Below are positions 19,236-29,569 of a stretch of DNA of 49,395 bases, in pieces. The DNA lies in IMG/VR virus record IMGVR_UViG_3300037808_001135, positions 1 to 49,395 of that record; one strand, 5' to 3'. The notes under the pieces were generated by a model. The model was not told the origin of the DNA. It did not search any database and saw only the letters and a list, made by a program, of their open reading frames with translations. Numbering within the stretch: position 1 is the stretch's first letter; each line of letters opens with the position of its first letter. This DNA is from a virus. Made by a program: the position numbers and the translations under genes.

Positions 19236-22200
19236 TGCCGATCCCCCCGCAATACACGGGGTTCCAGCTGAAGCCGCTGGGGTCTGACGGGCTCGAGACA
19301 TCGACCCCCGCCGACCTCCTACAGGACGGGCAGAGCCCCGCCGCTGAAAATGTCGACTTCGACCGGATGGGGGTCTCGGAGGTGCGCGGCGCAGTCAAGA
19401 TCGGCAACAGGCCGATGCCGAAGTCGGCCATCAAGACCACGGTTTCGCGCTCGCCGCTAAAGGTGACCGCTGGCGTCTCGGTGCCAGTGCGCGGGTACGC
19501 CGTCTTTCCCTACGCCGAGGACATCGACCTGGGCGGAGACTTCAACACGGACGGCGTTGCCGCCCCCAGCGAAGCCTTCCACCTGCGCCGCGGCAAGAAG
19601 GCCGCTTGGTCGCTGAAGGTCAGTTTCCAGGTCCCCGAGGAGGAGAAGCTCTACGCCCAGGACACTCGAGGCAGCGGGGCCCCGGCTGTGGGCGCAGAGG
19701 CCGCGGGCTTCGACTTCGGCAGTTGGGCCTACGACGAGGGCTTCGAGGACACGACGATCATCTGGCAGAAGGGCGGCGACCGCGTCACCCCCATGTCCAT
19801 GTTCATCGGCATCGTCAACGTCGGGACCAAGCTCTACCGCGAGCTCACGGACCCGGCGGTGCCTGGCCTCAACATCGAGGAGCGCTCGAACTACGTGGTG
19901 GTCTTCGGCTGGCTGGACTCCCCGCAGTGGGGCGCGAGCGCCTCGGAGTTCATGCGGTACAAGGTCGGTACGGGCGGTACCCTCGTCGGCTCGACCGGCT
20001 CAGTCTGCACCAAGGCCTACCGCATCATCGCCACTCGGCACTTCGTCGAGCCGGGCCACGACTACCACCTACAGGTCAGCCTCAAGCTCGACACGGGCAC
20101 GCCTGGTGCGCAGGTCGATGCGGACGACCCGACCGCGGCCTGGGAAGAGGACGGGGAGTTCCGTGTGGCCATGTCGGAGACGGTCTTCGACAACGAACTC
20201 AACCCGATCGGTGACCACGAGCAGAGCGCGACGGACCTGGCGACGGACTTCTTCGTGCTCAAGGGGCCGCTCGATTCCATCGCCTACCTCCTCCGCTACG
20301 GCGTGCGCTTCAGTGGCAGAGACGCCACCTTCCTGGGCTTGGGCATGCGCAACATCCCGCGCCAGGCCAACGGCTTCATTCCTACAGGCAACGACGCTGC
20401 GGCCCTCGAGAAGGGGGGGCACCGCATGATCGACTGCTCGAGCGTTGACCCCCTCGCTGACCTGGGGGTGAACCTGGGATGCTCCCACACCCTAACAGCC
20501 GACACTTTCGTCTCTGTCAGCCACGAAGCTATGACAGGGGCAGGTGGACCGGCGATGACCTTCGCGGGGGCCTACAGCGGCCCTAGCGCGGCGATCTGGC
20601 CCGGGCTGGGCGGCGCGGCCCATAACCCCGATGCCCTGCGCGGATACTACCTGGTGCTTGGGAGTGCAGCACCGGCGAACCTGCGCGGAGCCAGAGTGCG
20701 CCTTGGGGCCTACGCTGCGGGCCCCCCTTTCCAATTTGCCTGGCTCGACCACGCAGGAACCCCGGCCACCTGGACCGACGAGCCCTGCTTCCTCCAGTGC
20801 CTGCGCTGGAATCAGCGCCCGCTGGTCCTCGACGAGCTGCGCATATACGCCACCGACCGCCCCACGGATGCCACCGCGCTAGGCTTGGGCGTCCAGAGAC
20901 GATTCGACCTGGCCGGGGAGGCTGAGCTCGACGACTCAGGGCACTCTGAGATCGCCCAGCTCGTCGCTCACTGGCCACTGGACGATGGCGAGGGTGGAAC
21001 GCTCCGGGAGACCGTCGCGGCGAGACAGGGGGCGCTGGCGCCTTTCAGCGGCGCGGTCAGCGACACGGGCCAGCGGGGGAAGAACATGCTCTTCCTCTCA
21101 GGCGAGGGCGAGGCGCTCACGATCGACCTCTCAGAGAACCCAGTCTTCCTGAGGGAGTTCCAGTCCATGCTCCAGAGTGGGCGTGGAGGCTTCGCCGTCC
21201 AGACCTCGATGATCCTGACGGAGTCGGTCTATGACGACTACGCGATAGTGGGCGCGGACGCTGTCGGGCAGTATGGCCCGCACCTGATCAGTTGGGAGAC
21301 CCGGGGTGAGAATGCCGAGGGCCTTACCGTGGCGGCCAAGCCTCTCCTGCGCTTCACCCAGAAGGTGTACGGCCCCACGGGCAACTACATCACCGCCTTC
21401 AACCGACCCATTGGCTTCGCGCTCGAGGTGGCCGGGGGGGACGACCAGGTCGGCGCGGTAGTCGACCTGCCCGTGCCCGCGCTCGACGGAGGCACCCCCA
21501 ACTGGGACGTCACAGCCCCCTGGGTCGGGCGCCACATCACCATCCAGGTGGGGGTCTACGCTGACCCGGATAACGCTGGGCAGTTCATTCGCTATGTCTC
21601 GGTCTACCCCAAGAGCGCCTTCTTGCCTGAGGATGAAGACCCGGACCAGATCGAGATGGCCTACTTCGACTCAGCCGCCATCCAGGCCAAGGACATCGTG
21701 CGGTCGGTGATTACGATTGGAGGCTCTTTCGAGACTGAAGGAGCTCCCTACTCCACCCTCAGCGCTCGTATGTGGGTTGACGAGGCTCATGTCTTCGCGG
21801 CCCCTGCGCCCGGCAATCTATCAGCCGCGTCAGGATCTGGCATCGTTCTGCGCGATGGGAAGATTGTAGGGGCCAACTCGTTCCCCCTGCGGGCCCTGAG
21901 TGGACCCGACCTCGAGCTCGATGTGGGGCCTGGCGTGCGCTCGGGAAACGTGGTCCAGGGCAGCCAGGTGATCACGGCCGCCAGCGCCCTTCGCTTCTTC
22001 GATGGGGACGCCGGCGAGAGCATGGACGCCCTGGTTGACACCTATCTTGTGGTGAAAGGGGATACCCATGAGAAGCGTGCGGTGGAGGCTATCCCTGAGA
22101 CCCTGAAGGAGCTCTACCGCGTTGACGCCCAGGCCGTTGACCGCTCCACGCTCACTCTGGCCACGCCCTACAACGGCGAGACGCGCGACAACGCCGGTAT

Positions 22201-25200
22201 GCGCTCCACTCGCCACTGCGCCTACACCGCATTCGACGACCTGAAGGTCGACCAGTTCCTGACGCTGGGCCGCGGGAAGGCCTATGTTCCTGGCACCACC
22301 ACATCCGGCGACGTCACACTCACTGGGCGCCTGGTCGCTAACCTGGCAGCCTTCGGCGGTGACTGGGTCCTACGCATCTACTCCCCGCTCGCCTCGAGCT
22401 CGGCCTTCGACGTCGTGCCCAGCTGGGTGCGCGGCCTGAAGATCCCCCGCCACAACCGCATCTCCTGTATGCGGGGCTTGGAGAGCCGTCGTTTTGCCGG
22501 CGCGAGTTCGAGTTTCTGCGAGGTCGATGGCCGCTGGCGTGACGACACCCCGCGCCCCGAGGGACGCCATTCTCTGCGCTTCCGCGGGGGGCGCTCTAGC
22601 GAGATCGCCGTGCAGGACCGCCTGGAGGGAGACTCGCTGATCTTCCCCACCCAGGGCGACATGCTCATGCTCCAGAACCCGCCGGCCGCTGCGTACATGC
22701 GCACGTCGACCGATGTCCTGGGCTTCGGCAACGTGGGCGCGGGCGAGGTGGGTCGCGCCAGGTACACCGAGTTCTGGGTCAAGCTCGACGAGATCGGCAA
22801 GTTCCAGACGGTGCTGTGGTGCGGCTCGATGGTCGACAACCCGGAGAACCTGCCCGGGGAGACGTTCTACGAGCACAAGGTCAACCGCATCATCCGCTTC
22901 GCAGACGGACGGCCCGAGTACGTGCTGCCCTCCGCCGCATCGGCAGCCGGTGGACGTCCCGACAAGGGGCTCTTCGTCGGCACAGCAGACGCCACGCTGC
23001 GCTCCGGCGAGTGGACCCACATTCGCTGGCAGATAGGGGAACTGACAGACGCTGACCCCCCTGGCAACTGGCATATCCTACGCCCGCGCTGCTGGGTCAA
23101 TGGCAAGGAGGTCACCGTCCGGGTCAACGTGGCCCAGACCGGCAATATCGACCCGCGCTGGTTCCAGACCGCCAACCTGATCGAGAGCGAGCTGGCCACG
23201 GCCGCCCTGGTCTTCGGCGCCTCCCGAGACAGTTACCTCGAGGAGCAGGAGAACGGCGCCTTCGTTGTCGACGTCGTCGCTGGCCTGAGTGTCTTGCCTG
23301 GGCGCCGCGTGGGGTGGATGCACGCCCTGGCTGGACAGTTGGTCGGCTTCGCAGAGGGCACCTCGACGCTGACGGACGTCAACAGCTTCGCTAACTTCGA
23401 GCCCAAGTTGTTCGCCACGGCAGCGGAGATGGACACGGCCTATACCGCCGTCGCCTCGCACACGACCATCCTCTTCATGGCCCTCAATGAGGGCGCTGGT
23501 CATCGCCCCAAGATCGAAACTCACAACCTCACCACCCTGGTCTCCTCTTGGGCGGTCCTTCGCAGCCACCCCTTCCTTTCCCTGGCCCATGACTTGGGCG
23601 ATCACGGCAAGCCCTTCACCATGGCGACCTGGGCGAACCAGGTGTACGCAGCCAACGGTGGGCGCCCGGCTTACTACGACACCGTGCGTCGGATCACGCG
23701 CCATGTAGGCCTGTTGCCGCCGACGAACAAGCCCAAGTTCGATGTCATCCGCAAGCCGCTGTGGAAGCAGAACTACCAGTCACTGGGGGACATCCTCAAC
23801 GACCCATTCCCGGTCGGGGGTTCTGATGATGACACGGACCTGGCGCCGAACCACTACTCCAACAACGGCAACAACTACCTGCAGCAACCCTTCGACGAGG
23901 AGATGCGCTGGGAGCGGGATGACAGCGAGGTGGCCGGAGTAAAGAACGACATCTTCGCCTTCAAGTGCATGTTCATGCTGCGCGACGTCGCCGGCAGGAT
24001 CGTCATTTACGAGCAGCGCGAATCGCTGGCTAGTGGCTCCATCTTCATCGAGGTCAGAGACGGCAAGTTGGTCATTGGTTGGTACGACACCTACGACAAG
24101 GCCGAAGCTACGCTGTCCACCTCGACCGCGGTCGTGAAGGCTGGACGCTGGTACTACCTCTATTTCCGCAAGCGTTGGCCTGAGCCGTCGAGCAATAACT
24201 GGTCGAACCCGCTCTACGCAGACCCGGATGGTCTTCCCTCCCGGTTGATCAAGGACAGCCTGGTGCTGCGCCAGTTCCCGACCGGGGACGCGAATGGTGA
24301 CGGCACAGGGGTCGTGCTGAACGAGACCACATACGACGTCAAGGCGGATGCGACGGGCACCCCGGGGTACCCCGCCTTCACGCGCCACTGCATCAGTTTC
24401 ACAACGCTGGATTCGAGCACCACCGACCCCCTGCTGACGGTCTCGGGCCGAGTCACCGACCACACCTTCGAGGCTACGGTGGCGGCAAGCGGATCGACTG
24501 CGACCTTCACGGTCACCGGCGGCGCACTCCACGCGGACATGTGGGGTATGCTCCTCACATACGTCTCGGACACTACGGTTCAGGTCGTCGGCAGGATCAC
24601 CGTGGTCGCCCCTGGTCTTGGCGGTTCGATCACCTCGCTCGATGGCAGCACCCTGCTCGACGCCACGGCCCAACCGGCGGCAATCTGCTTCGGCTTCAAG
24701 TTGGTCCCCAACGCCACCTTCGAGAACAGCCATCAACCGGACGAGGGCACGTTTCCGATCCGCCTCTTTGGGTCACCTCTCGCGCTCCAGGCGAGCAATG
24801 GCATCGCTCCCTTCAACGGCGAGTTCGGTTCCTTCGGGTACTGTTCCATCCGAGAGGACCAAACCACCCCAGGCCACCCCGGCGACAACCCGGAGATATT
24901 TCACAACGCATCGTCCCTGGTCGACGTCCTCGAGATCGGCACGGACAAGTTCGACAACCACATCTTCCGGGCGACAGCACCGGACGACCTCGTCTTCACG
25001 GTCACCGGGCAGAACTTCACGGTTATCCAGTCGACGCAGCCCAACGAGGACAGGGAGGTGGAGCAGGAGGGTGCCAGCAACTCGGTCAATGCCGAGTCGC
25101 TCTTCTGGAAGTACAACCAGGAGGTCCAGTTGCTCGACGGGTCACGTCGAATCTTCGTGACCTTCTATGACCCGAAGACGGGAGACGAGTCAGGACCCAG

Positions 25201-26779
25201 CCCGCTGCTGGACATCCACCCGAGCTCAGAAGACTTTTCCAACCCATCGGGGGATGCGCGCTTCCTCCTGACCGAGCTGCCAGTCTCGCGCGACGGGTCC
25301 GGGCTCTGGCGCCGGATCTACATGACGTTGATCGACGGCCAGGTCCCGCAGTTGGTGCAGACCATCGAGGACAACAGCTCAAGCTCCACCTCGCTGGTCA
25401 AGAGTGAGGGGCAGATCAGCCGGGGCCGCGTACTCGAGTTGTTCAACCGGCCGCCGGTGCGCGCCGGCATCGTAACTGTCTCGCAGCGCCGCATGTTCTA
25501 CGCGCAGTTGCCCGGGGAGCCCGGGACCCTGGTGTGGTCGGAGGCCTACCGACCGAGGGTTGTCCCGCTCAACAACCTGGGCTTGTTCGCCACGGGCGAC
25601 GGTGCGGACATTAGCGGCTTGGCAGACCTCAATGGGCGCATGATGATCTTCAAGGAGCACGGTTTCGTAGCAGAGACCTTGGTCAGCGAAGGGTCCTCCT
25701 CTGACCGCGTCTACCCCACGGACGCGGGCTGCTCGGCACACAACACCATCCAGCCCTTCCGCGACAGGATCGTCTGGAGGGACAGCGCAGGCCTCTGGAG
25801 CATGAACGCCGGGGGTAGGCCTGAGGCAATGAGTGACGGCATCCGCGACTTCATGCTCGATGACGAGGACTCACGCTTCCTGGGCTTCTCCACTGCAGCG
25901 GTGAACTCTCACCGCCGACAGTACGTCGTCACCGCGCAGCGCAAGGGGGTGTTCGATCCGCAGGTCCGTATCGCCTCCGGCATCGGGCGCAATGGGCCGG
26001 TTATGGCCCTCTACCGCTCACCGGCCCTGGTATCGCTCGCTGCCGTCAAAGGTCCTGCCGGTGGGCCGCGTGTCCTGGTCGGGGGGGACGTCTTCGGGTT
26101 TGCCTACGAGCTCGACCGCCCGGGATCTAACTCAATCGGCATCGGGCCCCAGGATGGCTATGCCGCAGGCGGGCAAGTCGTAAGTGTTGCCTCCGGGTTC
26201 TCCGCCACGCAGAACGCTCCAATCAAGGTGGAGGTCAAGGCCACCTTCGGTCACGACGAGGAACTGTGCGGGCCCCGAGGGGTCGAGATGCGCTGGCTCG
26301 TCGGGTCGGTGGAGAAGCGAGCGATCGCCCTGTTCATGGCGGACTCAGGCGCCGGCGACCTGTGGCTGATGCCCGACCGCACGATTCCAGCAGCTGACCT
26401 TCCCGCAGCCGAGGCGCTGATCCATCTAGGGACCCCTTCGTTCTTCTGGGAATCCAAGTGGCTCGACTTCGGCTCTCCCACGCAGTCGAAGAAGCTCCAC
26501 TTCATCGACGTCTACTGGGAGCCGGGGGCGACCGGGTCGGTGACACTGAGCCTGTACAGAGACTTCAGCTCCACTGCCTTCCTGACCAAGGTGCTGGATG
26601 TGTCGGCCAGTGACGGCATGACCAGGGTCCCCATGGAGCGTGGAGACGTGAAGCTCCTCAAGGCCCGCATCGAGCGGGTGGCCGTCGCGGCCCTTGGCAC
26701 CAGTGACCCTGGCGACTACGACACGGGGGCGGTTTTTACCTCGATCGTCTTTAGGTCACAGACACAGGACCTGCACTGA
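19235..26779 (+). CDS. Giant tail hub protein with concanavalin/LamG-like insertions
   Basis: The 2514-aa protein starts like phage tail-hub proteins (residues 26-60: DLLQDGQSPAAENVDFDR then RGAVKIG). Its C-terminal part (about 1990-2300: RPPVRAGIVTVSQRRMFYAQ, SGLADLNGRMMIFKEHGF, IVWRDSAGLWSMNAGG) looks like the beta-propeller of P22 gp10/T7 gp12-type hubs. Between them are about 1800 residues with at least three concanavalin-fold modules: LVAHWPLDDGEGG near 577, ending with ARMWVDEAHVFAAP near 845; one around 1155-1400; and one from about 1572. Such modules commonly bind glycans. Usual hubs are 600-1000 aa. The ATG overlaps the preceding stop. Split-hub architecture is inferred from motifs. 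Confidence 0.82.
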   Translation: MPIPPQYTGFQLKPLGSDGLETSTPADLLQDGQSPAAENVDFDRMGVSEVRGAVKIGNRPMPKSAIKTTVSRSPLKVTAGVSVPVRGYAVFPYAEDIDLGGDFNTDGVAAPSEAFHLRRGKKAAWSLKVSFQVPEEEKLYAQDTRGSGAPAVGAEAAGFDFGSWAYDEGFEDTTIIWQKGGDRVTPMSMFIGIVNVGTKLYRELTDPAVPGLNIEERSNYVVVFGWLDSPQWGASASEFMRYKVGTGGTLVGSTGSVCTKAYRIIATRHFVEPGHDYHLQVSLKLDTGTPGAQVDADDPTAAWEEDGEFRVAMSETVFDNELNPIGDHEQSATDLATDFFVLKGPLDSIAYLLRYGVRFSGRDATFLGLGMRNIPRQANGFIPTGNDAAALEKGGHRMIDCSSVDPLADLGVNLGCSHTLTADTFVSVSHEAMTGAGGPAMTFAGAYSGPSAAIWPGLGGAAHNPDALRGYYLVLGSAAPANLRGARVRLGAYAAGPPFQFAWLDHAGTPATWTDEPCFLQCLRWNQRPLVLDELRIYATDRPTDATALGLGVQRRFDLAGEAELDDSGHSEIAQLVAHWPLDDGEGGTLRETVAARQGALAPFSGAVSDTGQRGKNMLFLSGEGEALTIDLSENPVFLREFQSMLQSGRGGFAVQTSMILTESVYDDYAIVGADAVGQYGPHLISWETRGENAEGLTVAAKPLLRFTQKVYGPTGNYITAFNRPIGFALEVAGGDDQVGAVVDLPVPALDGGTPNWDVTAPWVGRHITIQVGVYADPDNAGQFIRYVSVYPKSAFLPEDEDPDQIEMAYFDSAAIQAKDIVRSVITIGGSFETEGAPYSTLSARMWVDEAHVFAAPAPGNLSAASGSGIVLRDGKIVGANSFPLRALSGPDLELDVGPGVRSGNVVQGSQVITAASALRFFDGDAGESMDALVDTYLVVKGDTHEKRAVEAIPETLKELYRVDAQAVDRSTLTLATPYNGETRDNAGMRSTRHCAYTAFDDLKVDQFLTLGRGKAYVPGTTTSGDVTLTGRLVANLAAFGGDWVLRIYSPLASSSAFDVVPSWVRGLKIPRHNRISCMRGLESRRFAGASSSFCEVDGRWRDDTPRPEGRHSLRFRGGRSSEIAVQDRLEGDSLIFPTQGDMLMLQNPPAAAYMRTSTDVLGFGNVGAGEVGRARYTEFWVKLDEIGKFQTVLWCGSMVDNPENLPGETFYEHKVNRIIRFADGRPEYVLPSAASAAGGRPDKGLFVGTADATLRSGEWTHIRWQIGELTDADPPGNWHILRPRCWVNGKEVTVRVNVAQTGNIDPRWFQTANLIESELATAALVFGASRDSYLEEQENGAFVVDVVAGLSVLPGRRVGWMHALAGQLVGFAEGTSTLTDVNSFANFEPKLFATAAEMDTAYTAVASHTTILFMALNEGAGHRPKIETHNLTTLVSSWAVLRSHPFLSLAHDLGDHGKPFTMATWANQVYAANGGRPAYYDTVRRITRHVGLLPPTNKPKFDVIRKPLWKQNYQSLGDILNDPFPVGGSDDDTDLAPNHYSNNGNNYLQQPFDEEMRWERDDSEVAGVKNDIFAFKCMFMLRDVAGRIVIYEQRESLASGSIFIEVRDGKLVIGWYDTYDKAEATLSTSTAVVKAGRWYYLYFRKRWPEPSSNNWSNPLYADPDGLPSRLIKDSLVLRQFPTGDANGDGTGVVLNETTYDVKADATGTPGYPAFTRHCISFTTLDSSTTDPLLTVSGRVTDHTFEATVAASGSTATFTVTGGALHADMWGMLLTYVSDTTVQVVGRITVVAPGLGGSITSLDGSTLLDATAQPAAICFGFKLVPNATFENSHQPDEGTFPIRLFGSPLALQASNGIAPFNGEFGSFGYCSIREDQTTPGHPGDNPEIFHNASSLVDVLEIGTDKFDNHIFRATAPDDLVFTVTGQNFTVIQSTQPNEDREVEQEGASNSVNAESLFWKYNQEVQLLDGSRRIFVTFYDPKTGDESGPSPLLDIHPSSEDFSNPSGDARFLLTELPVSRDGSGLWRRIYMTLIDGQVPQLVQTIEDNSSSSTSLVKSEGQISRGRVLELFNRPPVRAGIVTVSQRRMFYAQLPGEPGTLVWSEAYRPRVVPLNNLGLFATGDGADISGLADLNGRMMIFKEHGFVAETLVSEGSSSDRVYPTDAGCSAHNTIQPFRDRIVWRDSAGLWSMNAGGRPEAMSDGIRDFMLDDEDSRFLGFSTAAVNSHRRQYVVTAQRKGVFDPQVRIASGIGRNGPVMALYRSPALVSLAAVKGPAGGPRVLVGGDVFGFAYELDRPGSNSIGIGPQDGYAAGGQVVSVASGFSATQNAPIKVEVKATFGHDEELCGPRGVEMRWLVGSVEKRAIALFMADSGAGDLWLMPDRTIPAADLPAAEALIHLGTPSFFWESKWLDFGSPTQSKKLHFIDVYWEPGATGSVTLSLYRDFSSTAFLTKVLDVSASDGMTRVPMERGDVKLLKARIERVAVAALGTSDPGDYDTGAVFTSIVFRSQTQDLH

Positions 26780-28641
26780 TGCCCATCCTGCAGGACGAAC
26801 GCCTCCAGGAGATTGCCCAATTGGTGTCGGTCACGAAGACCTACAAGCTGTATGTGAGGCCGAGGTCGTACAACACATTTGGCCAGGAGATTGGGCACCG
26901 CAATGGGCTGTGGCGGGCGGGTGGTTCCATCAGGTGGTGGAAGAAAGCCTTCGCTGACACAGGACTGGACCTCAAGGATTTCCTCACTGCCGATGGCGCT
27001 CTCTTTGGAAAGGACCTCTTTGGGCTAAAGCGGCTGATCCTGAGTGGAGACGTCAACGCGGCCGAGGCGCAGGCCTTCCTGCGCAACAAGTTTGGGGGCC
27101 AGCTCGAGTTTGGGGACGGACTCTTCGCCCACGTATCTGCGCCCCAGGCAGAGGCGCTGGCTATCGACGCTGAGCAGCCGACCGAGGCGGAGGAGGGCCA
27201 CCAGACCCTCTCGGAGCGAGCGCTCGAGGCAAAGCGCATCCTGGCCGGCGAGGGCGGGAGTGACGCCTTCCAGGGCGAGGCCATTCTGATTGATGAATTG
27301 CCGGTCGAGTACGACCAGCGTCAGGTGCAGCAGACACTGGAGACCCTGGCGAACCGGCTCAATCTCGAGCTCTCGGAGCTGCGCTCCGGCAGGATCAACT
27401 ACCCGACCAACGGCATCGACGGCGCGGCAATCAAGCCAGGCACCCTGAATTTTGAGAAGACCAACTTCTCGAGCTTCTACCGCAAGATGGCCACCTGGCC
27501 GGGCCCCGAGGACGCCATCCGCCTCTCTGTTGCGCCGGATACCTCCGTTGATCGCTGGCATGACGCCGGAGAGCTCACGTTCCTGACAGGTAGCGGCGGC
27601 GCTGGATCGACAATGAAGGTCAAGGGACCTGGGCGGGTGCAGAAGGTTGTGAGCTCACGCTTCACCTCCGCGAAGCGCCCGACCCCTGGCCCGACCCGCT
27701 ATCGGATTATCGAGCCAGGTATGCGCTTCGGCCTGGTCTCGATCTGCCGTGTCCTCGACGACAGTGGAGCGCTCCGGGACCACAGAAGTAAGGATGCGCT
27801 CTATGAGCTGACCTACGGATGCGTCCTGCGAGGCCTGCCGAACTTCATGCCGCACGCCCCTCAGCATATCGAGGTTCTCTACGACGGGGATGTCCCTGCG
27901 GGGCTCCTGGGCGCAGTCCATGACGCCGCCTTCAACACACCCGAGCTTTACCACTCCAAGGCTAACCGGGACTTCGCTACAACGCCCCCGAGGATGCTGG
28001 CGCCCTACTCGCTACTCCAGAGCGTTGATAACTACACACCACCGCAGGCTACGCTCGATGACTTTGCCGGCTTCAATGTCATGCTGGTGACTGGGAGCAC
28101 GCCGATTCAGTCATACGCCCAACTGAACGGGCGGCCAAACAACTACATCCTGCTTACGGGCAACCCCCACGGGCCCATGGCGACAACGCACGACACCACC
28201 ATGCAGGGGCGGTTCGTTGACCCCACTTCGGTTACGCCTATTTTAGGGGAGGGGGCAGACATGCCGTGGAGGGCGCCTGCGCCGCCCTGCGTGGTCGTCT
28301 CGAATGACGATTTCTTCACGAAGGACCAGTACGTGCTCGAACGGAACAACACACTCCCCACGGGGGATTTTTCGCGGCGGGTCGTGAATGGCGTTCCGTT
28401 CACCCTCGAGGATGCGGAGCGTCTCAGCCCCACGGTGGGGCCTGATGGCAGTTTCGCGGTATACATCGAGGTGAAGATGCGTCACCGCGTACCGGGAGGC
28501 CCGCACACCCTCGATCCCTCAATCGCCTATTGGCAGTCCAACCACGACGTCGGGATGCGGGTTGGGGCCTGGTGGACTCAGGGTGCTAGGGTAGTCAAGC
28601 AAGGACACAGGCAGACGGTGGTGGACATAACAGTCTGGTAA
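26779..28641 (+). CDS. Tail-associated structural protein, 620 aa
   Basis: The ATG overlaps the hub stop (TGATG). The N-terminal 130 residues are mixed alpha/beta (TKTYKLYVRPRSYNTFGQEI near 21-40). A helical linker with Ala/Glu follows, then a beta-rich C-terminal half of about 400 residues. No family is recognised. Place and size suit a second tail, nozzle or fibre-attachment protein. No glycosidase or peptidase motif is seen. Confidence 0.75.
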   Translation: MPILQDERLQEIAQLVSVTKTYKLYVRPRSYNTFGQEIGHRNGLWRAGGSIRWWKKAFADTGLDLKDFLTADGALFGKDLFGLKRLILSGDVNAAEAQAFLRNKFGGQLEFGDGLFAHVSAPQAEALAIDAEQPTEAEEGHQTLSERALEAKRILAGEGGSDAFQGEAILIDELPVEYDQRQVQQTLETLANRLNLELSELRSGRINYPTNGIDGAAIKPGTLNFEKTNFSSFYRKMATWPGPEDAIRLSVAPDTSVDRWHDAGELTFLTGSGGAGSTMKVKGPGRVQKVVSSRFTSAKRPTPGPTRYRIIEPGMRFGLVSICRVLDDSGALRDHRSKDALYELTYGCVLRGLPNFMPHAPQHIEVLYDGDVPAGLLGAVHDAAFNTPELYHSKANRDFATTPPRMLAPYSLLQSVDNYTPPQATLDDFAGFNVMLVTGSTPIQSYAQLNGRPNNYILLTGNPHGPMATTHDTTMQGRFVDPTSVTPILGEGADMPWRAPAPPCVVVSNDDFFTKDQYVLERNNTLPTGDFSRRVVNGVPFTLEDAERLSPTVGPDGSFAVYIEVKMRHRVPGGPHTLDPSIAYWQSNHDVGMRVGAWWTQGARVVKQGHRQTVVDITVW

Positions 28642-28651
28642 GGAGGATGGC

Positions 28652-29569
28652 ATGGTTAGCGTTCAGCAATTCCTGAGAGGGTTCGAGTACAACGGGCAGG
28701 GCTTCGGGGACCAAGGTCCGGTCGACCCCAGCCAGGGTGGGTTCACCACATCCAACGCCCCCTTCCTGTTCGCGCAGCTCCTACAGCAACTGTCCGATCC
28801 AGGTGGGCCCCTCTCCTCCCTGTCACTCAACCAGGTGCTGGCGGGGCAGACGTCTGGGTTGGTGGCGGCAAACGCGGGAGCCAAGGACCAGGCGCTCAAC
28901 CAACTGGCGGACTCCGGTGCAAATGCAGCGACTGCAGCTATGGCCACGGGGGGGTTCGAGCAACAACTCCTTGAGCAGATCGGAGCGACCCGCGCTGCGG
29001 CTCAGGAGAATCTCCAAGAGCGCCAAGCCAAGGCGGCCACGGACTTCACCAACGTCCTGGCACAGTCCGAGGCGACACAGAAGGAACGCACCGAGCAACT
29101 GCGCCAGTACGAGTCATTGCGCAAGGACATCAAGAAGCAGAACAAGTTCAACCGAGCTCTGGGCATCGCAAGCCTGGCGCTCAGTTTCCTCCCGACCGGG
29201 CAGATAGCCGGCGCGATCGGCAACAAGCTCTTCAGTAAAGACGTCGACGTCCCCACTGGCGGCGGCCTCGTCCTGCCCGGTGGGGGCGCCCCCAAGTTTG
29301 GCGCCCAGGCCGGAGCAGCCGCTGCGTCCTCAGCGGGAAGCGGGCTCGCCGGCGGTGGTGGGGCTGCCTTTGACCACAACCAAGCCTTCAAGGACGTGCT
29401 CGGCCTCTTCCAGGGATCAGACCAAGGATCCGCGGGGCCCGCACCCCCGGCAGCCGGTAGCAGCGCTCCCCAGTTCCAGACGAGCGCGGTTGGAGGTGGA
29501 GGGGCAGACAACATCGACGAGCTGCTCGGGTTCCTCCAGCAGGGACAGGGTGGGCAGATAGCGGTATGA
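28652..29569 (+). CDS. Internal virion protein-like, 305 aa
   Basis: An AAGGAGG site five bases before the ATG defines the start. Residues 60-180 are Ala/Gln-rich and helical (QERQAKAATDFTNVLAQSEA), followed by a hydrophobic segment (ALGIASLALSFLPTGQIAGA) and Gly/Ala-rich low complexity. Composition and order, directly before two further internal-protein-like genes, resemble the T7 gp14-type ejection protein. The hydrophobic stretch may insert in the host envelope during ejection. Analogy rather than homology. Confidence 0.72.
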   Translation: MVSVQQFLRGFEYNGQGFGDQGPVDPSQGGFTTSNAPFLFAQLLQQLSDPGGPLSSLSLNQVLAGQTSGLVAANAGAKDQALNQLADSGANAATAAMATGGFEQQLLEQIGATRAAAQENLQERQAKAATDFTNVLAQSEATQKERTEQLRQYESLRKDIKKQNKFNRALGIASLALSFLPTGQIAGAIGNKLFSKDVDVPTGGGLVLPGGGAPKFGAQAGAAAASSAGSGLAGGGGAAFDHNQAFKDVLGLFQGSDQGSAGPAPPAAGSSAPQFQTSAVGGGGADNIDELLGFLQQGQGGQIAV

